A DNA stretch of 15,714 bases from JAFDVL01 sp031398365 (GTDB taxonomy: Bacteria > Acidobacteriota > Blastocatellia > RBC074). Of the stretch, positions 1 to 5,606 are shown piece by piece. Position 1 is the first letter of the stretch, and the number at the start of each line of letters is the position of its first letter. The position numbers were made by a program, and so were the translations under genes. The DNA is taken from assembly GCA_031398365.1 (NCBI GenBank), contig JANNND010000131.1, positions 1 through 15,714 on the forward strand. The letters are read 5' to 3'. The notes under the pieces were generated by a model. That model did no database searches and had not been told where the DNA came from. It worked only from the letters and a program-made list of their open reading frames with translations.

Positions 1-110
1 GGAGTATGCAGGAAATCTGCGCATTATGATTTTGTTTCGCAGGAGCGTGTCCGACAGGCGGTGTGTAACTCAGCGTCACACGGCCACGCCCGGAGAACGT
101 GACGTTATGT
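1..110 (+). other. attC site, 3' part (5' part outside window)
   Basis: The stretch ends in the right core GTTATGT (104-110), preceded by an L'-like CCCGGAGAACG. Positions 34-110 align with 1653-1729 at roughly 78% identity by eye, which is the 3' part of the long attC at 1553-1729. The left core of this site was not found and should lie upstream of the window. Confidence 0.7.
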
Positions 111-322
111 CGGTGGAGAATTAGATTACCGTTTGGCGGAAGGATACTTCAGAAAACAGACAGCTATCGCATCACAGCGAAAGGTTTATGTTTCGTTACG
201 ATGCGGGCTACGCGTCGCCACGGGGTTGCATGAATGCCACCGTCACATAACATTCAATGCCCCGGAGTCGCTTTCCGCTGCGAGGTGATTGGTAGCGACG
301 ACGCGCCCCGGTGATTTCTCCG
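105..322 (+). other. Gene cassette A, no protein-coding ORF found
   Basis: This roughly 218-bp cassette lies between the right cores at 104-110 and 322-328. Its start (GTTATGT) and its R'' core (ACATAAC, 245-251) are perfectly complementary, as expected for one cassette. I see no ORF of meaningful length on either strand. It does hold a strong hairpin at 168-205. It may carry an RNA gene or a promoter, or be a gene-less cassette. Confidence 0.55.
168..205. other. Stem-loop inside ORF-less cassette
   Basis: CGCATC (168-173) pairs with GATGCG (200-205) and GCGAAA (177-182) pairs with TTTCGT (191-196, one G-T pair). The two helices are separated by a symmetric 3/3 internal loop and closed by an 8-nt loop. 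No T-run follows, so it does not look like an intrinsic terminator. Its role is unknown. Confidence 0.5.
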
Positions 323-328
323 GTATGT
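245..328 (+). other. attC site of cassette A
   Basis: The left core is ACATAAC (245-251), followed by an L''-like segment ending in CCCCGG (260-265). GTCGCT (267-272) pairs with AGCGAC (294-299). The L'-like CCCCGGTGA (306-314) pairs back, and the right core is GGTATGT (322-328). The right core departs from GTTRRRY at its second base, which in canonical sites is next to the recombination point. Confidence 0.65.
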
Positions 329-420
329 CCCTTAAATCTTTTTCGTGGAACTCGACTTACGTTGCGACGTGTAAGAAGAAGCAATTCCTACCCCGAACTT
401 TTTTAGACTTTGGAGAAACT

Positions 421-924
421 ATGAAAACTATTATTACACTTTTACTTGGTATGCTCATTACATTCAGCCTTCCTATAACAGCACAAAATCAGTCTCCTGC
501 CTTACGCGCTTACACTAAATGGCAAAATGAAACGCTTGCCAAACAAGAAAGAGGGCTTGCGACGCCGCACTATTGCCTTGCGTCAATTACGCAACGTGTG
601 GATAACGCCACTGCACAAATTGATTTCCTCGCGGCTGGAATAATGAACAGCTTCACACTTGAAATTCAACCATTACAGATCAATCAGCAAGATAAAGGAA
701 CTTATCTAAAAATCGGTGAAAAAACAGTTACTTCAGCCAGCGGGTTTAGCTCCAATGATATGTCGCAAACAGAATTACGTGCCATTGCCTCGGTTCCATC
801 GCAGGCGAATGCACTGGAAGTAAAATGGTTCGTAAATGATGGTCAACCAAGAAAACAATTTACTGCGATTATGTCATTAGATACTAAACCAGCAGAAAAC
901 ATCATGAGTGTAATTACGAAGTAA
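421..924 (+). CDS. Small secreted protein of unknown function (cassette B)
   Basis: The protein has 167 aa and was not recognised as any family. The N-terminus MKTIITLLLGMLITFSLP followed by ITA-Q is a typical Sec signal peptide, with likely cleavage after about residue 20, so the mature protein should be periplasmic or secreted. The rest is soluble and moderately polar, with one cysteine (in ATPHYCLAS) and no motif I can name. The ATG at 421 is chosen because GGAG (412-415) sits just upstream and the signal peptide begins there. The open frame extends back to a GTG at 289, but that start falls inside the attC of the preceding cassette. The stop lies 16 bp before the R'' core of the next attC, the normal layout for a cassette gene. 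Codon use is AT-richer than in the genes right of 3.6 kb. Confidence 0.8.
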   Translation: MKTIITLLLGMLITFSLPITAQNQSPALRAYTKWQNETLAKQERGLATPHYCLASITQRVDNATAQIDFLAAGIMNSFTLEIQPLQINQQDKGTYLKIGEKTVTSASGFSSNDMSQTELRAIASVPSQANALEVKWFVNDGQPRKQFTAIMSLDTKPAENIMSVITK

Positions 925-940
925 TTACTTTCCAATGGGG

Positions 941-1013
941 ACATAACATCCATTGCCGGGCGGTCTGTTTTCTTTGACGACTGCACGCGCGCCCGGTGAA
1001 CGAATTGTTATGT
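941..1013 (+). other. attC site of cassette B
   Basis: The left core is ACATAAC (941-947). The L''-like CATTGCCGGGCG segment (951-962) pairs with CGCGCCCGGTGAACG (988-1002), carrying one extra base in the left arm as attC sites do. GCGGTC pairs with GACTGC at five of six positions, and the right core is GTTATGT (1007-1013). At 73 bp it is the most compact and canonical site in the window. Confidence 0.8.
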
Positions 1014-1051
1014 GTTTGTTGCCACTGATGATGTAACGAACCAGAGGAAGG

Positions 1052-1558
1052 ATGTTTATAACGATTGTAAGAAAAACAATGGCTTTCATTCTCTGTTTAG
1101 GGATCATTATTTTCGTTGGGCTTACGTTATTTCCCCGACAAGCCACTCGCGCAAAGCTATTAATCACACAACATACTGGCACCACTAACAGTGTCGCTTA
1201 TCAGGGGCTTCTTGCTCAGGCTGACTTGTTTGATAAAAAACTGGTGCGTGTCAAAGCACTAATTATCCAAGATAAAACGGGTATTTTCTTATGCAATGAA
1301 AATCTTGGAACAGACAATGATTTTATTGGGGTTGACCTTGATCTGACAGGTCTTCCCTCCGAAACCCAAAACTGGCTGGCCCAAGTCCACAATGACAACG
1401 TAACGGACTTAACGCAGGTCAGAAAATCAGCGGCCATCTTTACCGGCTGGTTTAATGGCAATGTCACGCCGGGGTGCTACATTCCTAAACATCGCCTGAC
1501 TGTCATCAAAATTGAACAACAAGGAGAAATAACCATTGGCCTTAAAAACCACACATAA
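1052..1558 (+). CDS. Membrane-anchored or secreted protein, possible OB-fold (cassette C)
   Basis: The protein has 168 aa. A single hydrophobic stretch at residues 10-27 (MAFILCLGIIIFVGLTLF) acts as signal peptide or N-terminal anchor, and the remainder should be outside the cytoplasm. The middle and end (LVRVKALIIQ, GIFLC, AIFTGWF, HRLTVIKIE) show the spacing of strand-rich small proteins in which an opening 'V.V.G' strand and a closing 'L.V..IE' strand suggest an OB-like barrel. This fold call is inference and no enzyme motif is visible. AGAGG (1043-1047) precedes the ATG at 1052; an in-frame ATG at 1079 is the alternative start. The stop codon TAA (1556-1558) lies inside the R'' core ACATAAC, so the gene and its recombination site overlap, as in many integron cassettes. 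Confidence 0.75.
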   Translation: MFITIVRKTMAFILCLGIIIFVGLTLFPRQATRAKLLITQHTGTTNSVAYQGLLAQADLFDKKLVRVKALIIQDKTGIFLCNENLGTDNDFIGVDLDLTGLPSETQNWLAQVHNDNVTDLTQVRKSAAIFTGWFNGNVTPGCYIPKHRLTVIKIEQQGEITIGLKNHT

Positions 1559-1729
1559 CATTCATTGCACCGGAACGCCCCAGCCCACAAAGGTGAGCGG
1601 ATGACCTAAAGCAACAAGAAATGATCGGACTGAGAATAAAGGCTATAAGTTTGTTTCGCAGGAGCGTGGTCGTCAGGCGCTGCGTAATTCACGCTTACAC
1701 GGCTACGCCCGGTGAACGTATCGTTGGGC
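1553..1729 (+). other. Long attC site of cassette C
   Basis: The left core is ACATAAC (1553-1559), with L''-like ATTGCACCGG following. It pairs with the L'-like CCCGGTGAACG (1708-1718) before the right core GTTGGGC (1723-1729), a perfect GTTRRRY. CAGCC near 1580 can pair with GGCT (1701-1704). The internal part folds into further hairpins. At 177 bp it is longer than most described attC sites. Its 3' part (1653-1729) is shared with the site that ends at 110. Confidence 0.7.
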
Positions 1730-1741
1730 GGCTTCGCTGTT

Positions 1742-1954
1742 TCACCTTTCAGGATTTGAGTTATCGTCGGACTGAAAAATGTCCTCGATTCGCGTATCAA
1801 ATAAGCGAGCCATCTTGAAGGCTAAAGTTATGCTTGGTTCATACTTTTCAGTTTCGACCGCGTTGACGGTTTGCCGCGACACGCCGAGTCGTTCTGCTAC
1901 TTCGGCTTGCGACCATTTTCGTTCAGCACGTAGCACACGCAATCGGTTTTTCAT
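1742..1954 (-). CDS. Small XRE/Cro-CI-type transcriptional regulator
   Basis: The protein has 70 aa and is almost wholly a helix-turn-helix domain. Residues 5-11 form the first helix, SQAEVAERLGV (15-25) is helix 2 and SRQTVNAVETEKYEPS (26-41) holds the recognition helix, with the conserved hydrophobic core continuing to about residue 60 (RLFDTRIEDIF). It is a compact YgzD-like DNA-binding repressor type without a sensor domain. Its ATG (1954) overlaps the stop of the upstream membrane-protein gene as ATGA, and AAGGAG lies 7-8 nt before it, so the two are translationally coupled. It may regulate its own promoter at 2391-2419, which is preceded by a duplicated TGTCAAG motif. It lies antisense to the cassette direction, inside cassette D. 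Confidence 0.88.
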   Translation of the reverse strand: MKNRLRVLRAERKWSQAEVAERLGVSRQTVNAVETEKYEPSITLAFKMARLFDTRIEDIFQSDDNSNPER

Positions 1955-2352
1955 TTATATCTCCTTACCGAAACAAGCACACCAATCGCGTAAAAAATCG
2001 GCAGGAATATCCAGACATGCCGATAACTCCAATCGTTTGGAGACAAGCCCGTTGCCAGTTCCATCAAACCGAGAATCATCAGCAGCAATACCGCCAGAGG
2101 AAAGGCAATCGCTAATGCTTCCAAATGAATCCGCCGCCACAACTCATCAAGGCTGCGAATCTCTGCCAAGACCATTGATAGAAAAAGCACAAAAGGCGGA
2201 ATTGGAAGAAGCGCGACGGCGACTCTTACCCAACCCTCAAGCTGAAATTTGCGTAGTAAAACGAGCGCGCCGAGGTAGCACATTGCCCAAACAATTAAAG
2301 AGCCGTATCCGAGAATTGCATCTCTCACGGAAGTTGAAGGTGATTTATCCAT
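1951..2352 (-). CDS. Four-helix membrane protein paired with XRE regulator
   Basis: The protein has 133 aa with four predicted transmembrane helices at about residues 16-34, 43-63, 78-100 and 112-129. It has short polar loops and a basic C-terminus (RRYK). No catalytic motif is visible and the family was not identified. Small membrane proteins co-transcribed with a YgzD-like XRE regulator are a recurrent arrangement in bacteria, but their role is unclear. Start ATG 2352 is favoured over the upstream 2373 start because TAGGAG (2361-2366 on the other strand) lies at good distance and the promoter is immediately upstream. The last codons overlap the ATG of the regulator gene. The pair is the only content of cassette D and points against the array. 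Confidence 0.8.
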   Translation of the reverse strand: MDKSPSTSVRDAILGYGSLIVWAMCYLGALVLLRKFQLEGWVRVAVALLPIPPFVLFLSMVLAEIRSLDELWRRIHLEALAIAFPLAVLLLMILGLMELATGLSPNDWSYRHVWIFLPIFYAIGVLVSVRRYK

Positions 2353-2390
2353 ATTTTGAACTCCTACAAGCAAAATTAAAAAGCAATTTT

Positions 2391-2419
2391 AATGTAGCGC
2401 AAGCATTACAGTCTGTCAA
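2391..2419 (-). promoter_or_regulatory. Sigma70-type promoter of the reverse-oriented cassette operon
   Basis: Read on the minus strand, TTGACA (2414-2419) is followed after exactly 17 bases by TACATT (2391-2396). A second TTGACA copy lies 21 bp upstream (2435-2440), forming a direct repeat that could be an operator for the XRE protein. A cassette gene in reverse orientation cannot use the array promoter, so an own promoter is expected here. Confidence 0.75.
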
Positions 2420-2482
2420 GTTGGCTTTACAATTTGTCAAGCAAATCTGTCTTAAGGCTAGTCTTTTTACCGTTAAGCCGCC

Positions 2483-2595
2483 ATCTAACAATTCAATGGA
2501 TGTGAAGGCGAAACAGCGACTTTGTTATTGCGTTGTCTTGTTTCCCTTAACTTGCGTGGTGGCGGTTTCGCCCCACGTCATCTCAACCGTTCGGC
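2483..2595 (+). other. attC-like site of cassette D (degenerate right core)
   Basis: The left core ATCTAAC (2483-2489) fits RYYYAAC, followed by the classical-looking AATTCAATGGATG. GATG..TG.AGGCGAAAC (from about 2498) pairs with GTTTCGCC..CGTCATC (to about 2582), giving a long arm pair. The right core would be GTTCGGC (2589-2595), which has C where a purine is expected. The left core does not match the GTTGGGC that starts the cassette, so this boundary is less sure than the others. Confidence 0.55.
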
Positions 2596-2686
2596 ACTCG
2601 CAGATTAAAGTGAACGGGCGTAACATATGGGATGCGTAGAAAAGCTATAGAGGCGTATGTTGAGACCATTACGATGGAGCTAATAG

Positions 2687-3307
2687 ATGAGTGAAAATGA
2701 TTACCAACGGATTGTCGAACGAGTTTCCCAAAGTGTTGCCCAACCGATGATTGCCACAGATACGGGCGTGGAAGCGGCACAACGAATGGGGCAAGTGGCA
2801 ACCCAGGAGGAGATCAAATGGGCAATTGTTGGCGGACTGGCCATGCATCTTTATGGCAGTTCCCGCTTGACGAAAGATGTGGATATTATTGCTTCCCAAA
2901 ACCTGTCTTTGGTACCGCAGCATCGGCTCAGTTTCGGTGGGAGTAGTTATACGTTACAAATCGGCAGATATAATGTCCTAATTGACTGGATTGTACGCAA
3001 TGATGGCTACCAAAAATTTTATCGTGCGGCCTTGCAAGACTCCGTTTCCTTGCCCAACGGTTTACGTCTGGTAACACCAGAATGGTTGGTCATCCTGAAG
3101 TTCAATGCAGGTCGGCAAAAAGATTTGGATGATATTGTTTACCTATTAAAACAAGAGGAGCTGGTTGATCGCCCAACGGTGAAAAGTAAAGTGATTGAAA
3201 CAGCGGGTGAGGATGGCTGGTTCATCATGCTTTCGGGGTTTCGGCGACTCTGTGATCTAGCTGATGGGAGAACGTCGGAACCAAGCAAATATTACGAGCA
3301 AGATTAG
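2687..3307 (+). CDS. AbiEii/MNT-type nucleotidyltransferase-fold protein
   Basis: The protein has 206 aa. Residues 43-70 contain the minimal nucleotidyltransferase signature: WAIVGGLAMHLYG (Gly49-Gly50) followed by SSRLTKDVDII with the metal-binding pair Asp64/Asp66. A third acidic residue is available at Asp100 (VLIDWIV). The later KFNAGRQKDLDDI (138-150) is the conserved helix seen in the AbiEii and related nucleotidyltransferase families. Such proteins modify tRNA or partner proteins as toxins, or act as antitoxins or housekeeping NTases; which applies here cannot be told, and no AbiEi-like or HEPN partner is adjacent. GGAG (2676-2679) is 7 nt before the ATG. It directly follows the attC-like site at 2595 and may be the next cassette or an accessory gene at the array edge. 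Confidence 0.75.
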   Translation: MSENDYQRIVERVSQSVAQPMIATDTGVEAAQRMGQVATQEEIKWAIVGGLAMHLYGSSRLTKDVDIIASQNLSLVPQHRLSFGGSSYTLQIGRYNVLIDWIVRNDGYQKFYRAALQDSVSLPNGLRLVTPEWLVILKFNAGRQKDLDDIVYLLKQEELVDRPTVKSKVIETAGEDGWFIMLSGFRRLCDLADGRTSEPSKYYEQD

Positions 3308-3592
3308 CCAACAAATTACCCTTGCAAAAAGAAGGCCGTACCGAACATCCATCTGAGTTGTTGCAGTCAAGCGATTTTTACGTTCTTCCCACGCGGTAGT
3401 GCTGCCAATAAAGTCATTAACGGAGAATTGCTTTTGCGTAAGGCGGCGACATAGAGCCCTTCGTCATAAGGTTTGCGTGGATGGGCGAAAATCATTTGCT
3501 GCCGCGCCGATGGTTTTATGCGAAACGATACTTTTATTTCCCGCTCTATGGGAAGTTCAGCGATGCTCTAAGCTGACCAATTAGGAATTATT
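3308..3592. other. 285-bp stretch without a supported gene
   Basis: Nothing here is convincing as a gene. On the plus strand a 61-codon frame (3399-3584) has no ribosome binding site. On the minus strand a frame of about 60 codons stays open down to the TGA at 3367-3369 but lacks a usable start, so it could be a gene remnant. ACCGAACATCCAT (3340-3352) resembles the left core and L'' of the attC at 941, but no matching right half was found. CATAGAGC (3450-3457) and GCTCTATG (3543-3550) are an 8-bp inverted repeat. Confidence 0.4.
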
Positions 3593-3988
3593 ATGCCAAC
3601 GCAACTGAATCACTTAATCATTGCTGCGCGCGACAAACAAATGTCTGCACACTTTCTCGCCGAGATGCTCAACCTAAGTGCGCCCGTGACGGCGGGACTA
3701 TTTCTTGCCGTCACGCTCGACAATCAGGTAACCTTGGATTACGTCGAAACAACGATTGATTTTCCGCCGCAACACTATGCCTTTTTGGTCAGCGACGATG
3801 TGTTCGACGCTGCGCTCGCGCGCATCCGCGCACGGGGTATCGCCCATTGGGCAGATCCGCGCGGCACAAGGCCAAACGAGATCAATACCAATGATGGCGG
3901 TCGGGGCGTGTACTTTCTTGATCCTTCCGCTCATTACCTGGAAATTATCACCCGTCCCTACGGCGGCGGGTCAGGACTTACTACATGA
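3593..3988 (+). CDS. VOC-superfamily (glyoxalase/bleomycin-resistance fold) protein
   Basis: The protein has 131 aa, a normal length for one vicinal-oxygen-chelate domain made of two beta-alpha-beta-beta-beta modules. Metal ligands typical of the fold are in place: His7 (LNHLII), His61 (PPQHYAFLV) and Glu117 (SAHYLEIIT). GRGVYFLDPSAHYLEI is the hallmark second-half motif, usually written as YF.DP.G..LE. The substrate cannot be predicted; members include dioxygenases, lyases and antibiotic-binding proteins. AGGA (3584-3587) precedes the ATG at 3593. The TGA overlaps the start of the following deacetylase gene by 4 bp (ATGA), so the two are probably translated together. Confidence 0.88.
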   Translation: MPTQLNHLIIAARDKQMSAHFLAEMLNLSAPVTAGLFLAVTLDNQVTLDYVETTIDFPPQHYAFLVSDDVFDAALARIRARGIAHWADPRGTRPNEINTNDGGRGVYFLDPSAHYLEIITRPYGGGSGLTT

Positions 3989-4941
3989 AACTACTGATTC
4001 TCATCGCGCTGTTGTTCATCACGTCCATCAGCATTATGGCGCAAACCACCGCGCAAAAACTCGGCTACGGCCCGAACGACAAAATCATCATGGTGCATGC
4101 CGATGACATTGGCATGTCGCATGCGGTGAACACGGCCAGCATTGAAGCCTTCAAACACAACATGATCACGTCGGGCAGCATTATGGTTCCGTGTCCGTGG
4201 TTCCCGGAAATCGCCGACTATGCCAAGCAACATCCTGAATTGGATTTGGGCATTCACCTGACGCTCACGAGCGAGTGGAAGTACCTGCGCTGGCGCCCCG
4301 TCGCGCCGCTGGAGAAGGTGCCGGGGCTGCTCGACGAACAGGGCTTTATGTGGAAGTCCGAACGGCAAACTGCGCTGAAGGCGACGCCACAGGAAATCGA
4401 AACCGAACTGCGTGCCCAAATTGATCGCGCCCTGGCGTTTGGTATCAAGCCGACGCATCTCGACACGCATATGGGCACGCTTTACACGCGCAAGGATTTC
4501 TTTGAGGTCTACGTCAAACTGGGCAAGGAATACAAGTTGCCCATCATGGCGATGCGTCCAACGCCCGAAGCGATGGCGCTGGCCAAACAGGACGGCGCGC
4601 CGATCACTCCCGAAATGCTGGCGAAAGTGGAGGCCGATGGTTTGCCCGTGCTGGATTATTTGGTGACGGGCGTCGCGGGCCGCACATTTGCCGAACGCAA
4701 ACAGGCGTATCACGCTTTGCTGCGCAACCTGAAACCGGGCGTCACCATGCTGATCGTGCATTTGGGGCTGGACAACGATGAACTAAAAGCGACGACCGGG
4801 TCGTGGCAACAACGGCACGCGGATTTTTTGAGCTTCACCGATCCTGAAACAAAAAAGTTGATGGATGAATTGGGGATCAAGACGACTACGTGGCGCGAGT
4901 TGAGCAAGTTGGCGTCGTGGAATAAAAAAGCGGGACAGTGA
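3985..4941 (+). CDS. Secreted ChbG/YdjC-family carbohydrate deacetylase
   Basis: The protein has 318 aa. Residues 1-19 (MKLLILIALLFITSISIMA) are a Sec signal peptide, so the enzyme acts outside the cytoplasm, unlike cytosolic E. coli ChbG. Family motifs follow in order: HADDIGMS with His38 and the metal/catalytic pair Asp40-Asp41, GIHLTLTSEW with His91, the PTHLDTHMG loop with His158, Asp160 and His162, and IVHLG with His259. The family removes acetyl groups from N-acetylglucosamine units of chitooligosaccharides and related glycans using a divalent metal; the exact glycan here is unknown. The C-terminus after residue 300 is polar and has no anchor. It is coupled to the VOC gene by an ATGA overlap. 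No hopanoid or chitobiose genes are nearby to narrow its role. Confidence 0.88.
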   Translation: MKLLILIALLFITSISIMAQTTAQKLGYGPNDKIIMVHADDIGMSHAVNTASIEAFKHNMITSGSIMVPCPWFPEIADYAKQHPELDLGIHLTLTSEWKYLRWRPVAPLEKVPGLLDEQGFMWKSERQTALKATPQEIETELRAQIDRALAFGIKPTHLDTHMGTLYTRKDFFEVYVKLGKEYKLPIMAMRPTPEAMALAKQDGAPITPEMLAKVEADGLPVLDYLVTGVAGRTFAERKQAYHALLRNLKPGVTMLIVHLGLDNDELKATTGSWQQRHADFLSFTDPETKKLMDELGIKTTTWRELSKLASWNKKAGQ

Positions 4942-4968
4942 TTTTTTAGGGAGTCGGCAAATGAAGTC

Positions 4969-5057
4969 GGTTTAGACAAAATGAACAGGATTAACGGAGT
5001 TCCAGGGTGGGCGCTGTTTTCTTTCATCCTGTCAAACTTGTTCATCCTGTCTAAACC
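4969..5057. repeat. Inverted repeat in the 190-bp gap 4942-5131
   Basis: GGTTTAGACAaaATGAACA (4969-4987) and TGTTCATccTGTCTAAACC (5039-5057) are inverted copies with 17 of 19 matches, around a 51-nt centre. The centre repeats part of the motif again (CATCCTGTCAAAC near 5025). It may be a dispersed intergenic repeat and could fold at the RNA level between the deacetylase and the copper genes. No clear T-tract is present. I see no promoter with confidence in this gap. Confidence 0.65.
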
Positions 5058-5131
5058 GGATTTAGTGTCTTTGGTATTTACCCGTAGCACTGATGGTTGC
5101 TTCGCTCTGGGGCGGCTGCTAGACTGCGACT

Positions 5132-5518
5132 GTGATGATGCGACGATGGCTCAACAGTATAGGTTCCCTCGGTCTGGTGGCTGGATTGCTGTTTGTGCAG
5201 GTCTGCAATGTAGTCTGTGTCGCAGCAGATTGCACCGACCAGCAGAAAGTCAGTCGTGCCTCAACACCATCTTCAACCAACCACTGTCATTCATCACAAC
5301 CCGAACCGCAGCCAGATTCCCATCGTTGCTGGAATCACAACTTCACGGCTTTCGTCCCTGAAGCCTTTGCCTATATGGGGACGCCGCCGGATGTATTGGT
5401 CGCGGTCTTGCCTGTCATTCCATTCATGTTATTTGCCCGGCCTGTGCCGGTTCCGCTGCGCTTCTTCTCTCTCCGCGCACCCCCACGCGCACCACAGCGA
5501 CTTATCCTGAGAATCTAA
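5132..5518 (+). CDS. Small secreted Cys/His-containing protein ahead of copper efflux genes
   Basis: The protein has about 128 aa and was not recognised. Residues 10-32 (IGSLGLVAGLLFVQVCNVVC and following) are a signal peptide or anchor. A short segment then carries possible metal ligands: C34, an HCHSS cluster and SHRCWNHN, about ten Cys/His in all. A second hydrophobic stretch lies at about residues 86-104 (PDVLVAVLPVIPFMLFARP), and the tail is basic and Pro/Arg-rich. The start is uncertain: GTG 5132, ATG 5135 and ATG 5138 are in tandem and no good ribosome binding site precedes them. It lies 88 nt before the TolC-like gene on the same strand. A role in periplasmic copper binding or sensing is inference from context only. 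Confidence 0.6.
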   Translation: MMMRRWLNSIGSLGLVAGLLFVQVCNVVCVAADCTDQQKVSRASTPSSTNHCHSSQPEPQPDSHRCWNHNFTAFVPEAFAYMGTPPDVLVAVLPVIPFMLFARPVPVPLRFFSLRAPPRAPQRLILRI

Positions 5519-5606
5519 ATCCCTCCTCGTTAGCTCAATACCGCGCAGGTCGAAGTGTGTCTTGCGCAAACTTATTTCCACGATCAAACGAGGAGGATTT
5601 TATCCC

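Larger units (their letters stand above)
1..2595 (+). mobile_element. Integron gene-cassette array (partial, no integrase in view)
   Basis: Several attC-like sites, each with an RYYYAAC-like left core and a GTTRRRY-like right core flanking imperfect inverted repeats, separate small unrelated ORFs. In a cassette the TTRRRY at its start derives from the same core as the R'' at its end, so these should be complementary. GTTATGT at 104-110 matches ACATAAC at 245-251, and GTTATGT at 1007-1013 matches ACATAAC at 1553-1559. GGTATGT at 322-328 matches ACATAAC at 941-947 with one mismatch. The genes have the usual cassette character: short, mostly unknown, AT-rich compared with the rest of the window, with one cassette in reverse orientation. 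The integrase and attI, if present, would lie left of the window; otherwise this is an integrase-less attC cluster. Site recognition is by eye. Confidence 0.8.

Noticed and set aside
289..420. N-terminal extension of the cassette B gene from GTG 289
   Set aside because: The start lies within the attC, no ribosome binding site precedes it, and a signal peptide with GGAG upstream begins at ATG 421.
1..2595. CRISPR array
   Set aside because: The repeated segments are few, long, diverged and separated by genes of differing size, which fits attC sites and not direct repeats with uniform spacers.
1779..2639. 286-codon plus-strand frame
   Set aside because: It runs antisense through the coupled XRE and membrane-protein genes and the attC. 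Its composition is Ser/Arg-rich without domain features, while the minus-strand pair has HTH motif, membrane helices, promoter and ribosome binding sites.
3399..3584. 61-codon plus-strand frame
   Set aside because: It has no ribosome binding site, an odd Arg/Cys-rich composition and no family resemblance.
3991..4761. 256-codon minus-strand frame
   Set aside because: It is antisense to the ydjC-type deacetylase, whose motifs are all intact. Its His/Arg/Gln-rich composition is typical of a shadow frame.
5562..5606. TTG start for the TolC-like protein
   Set aside because: It places AGGAGG inside the gene. The ATG at 5607 follows that site at a usable distance and begins just before the signal peptide.
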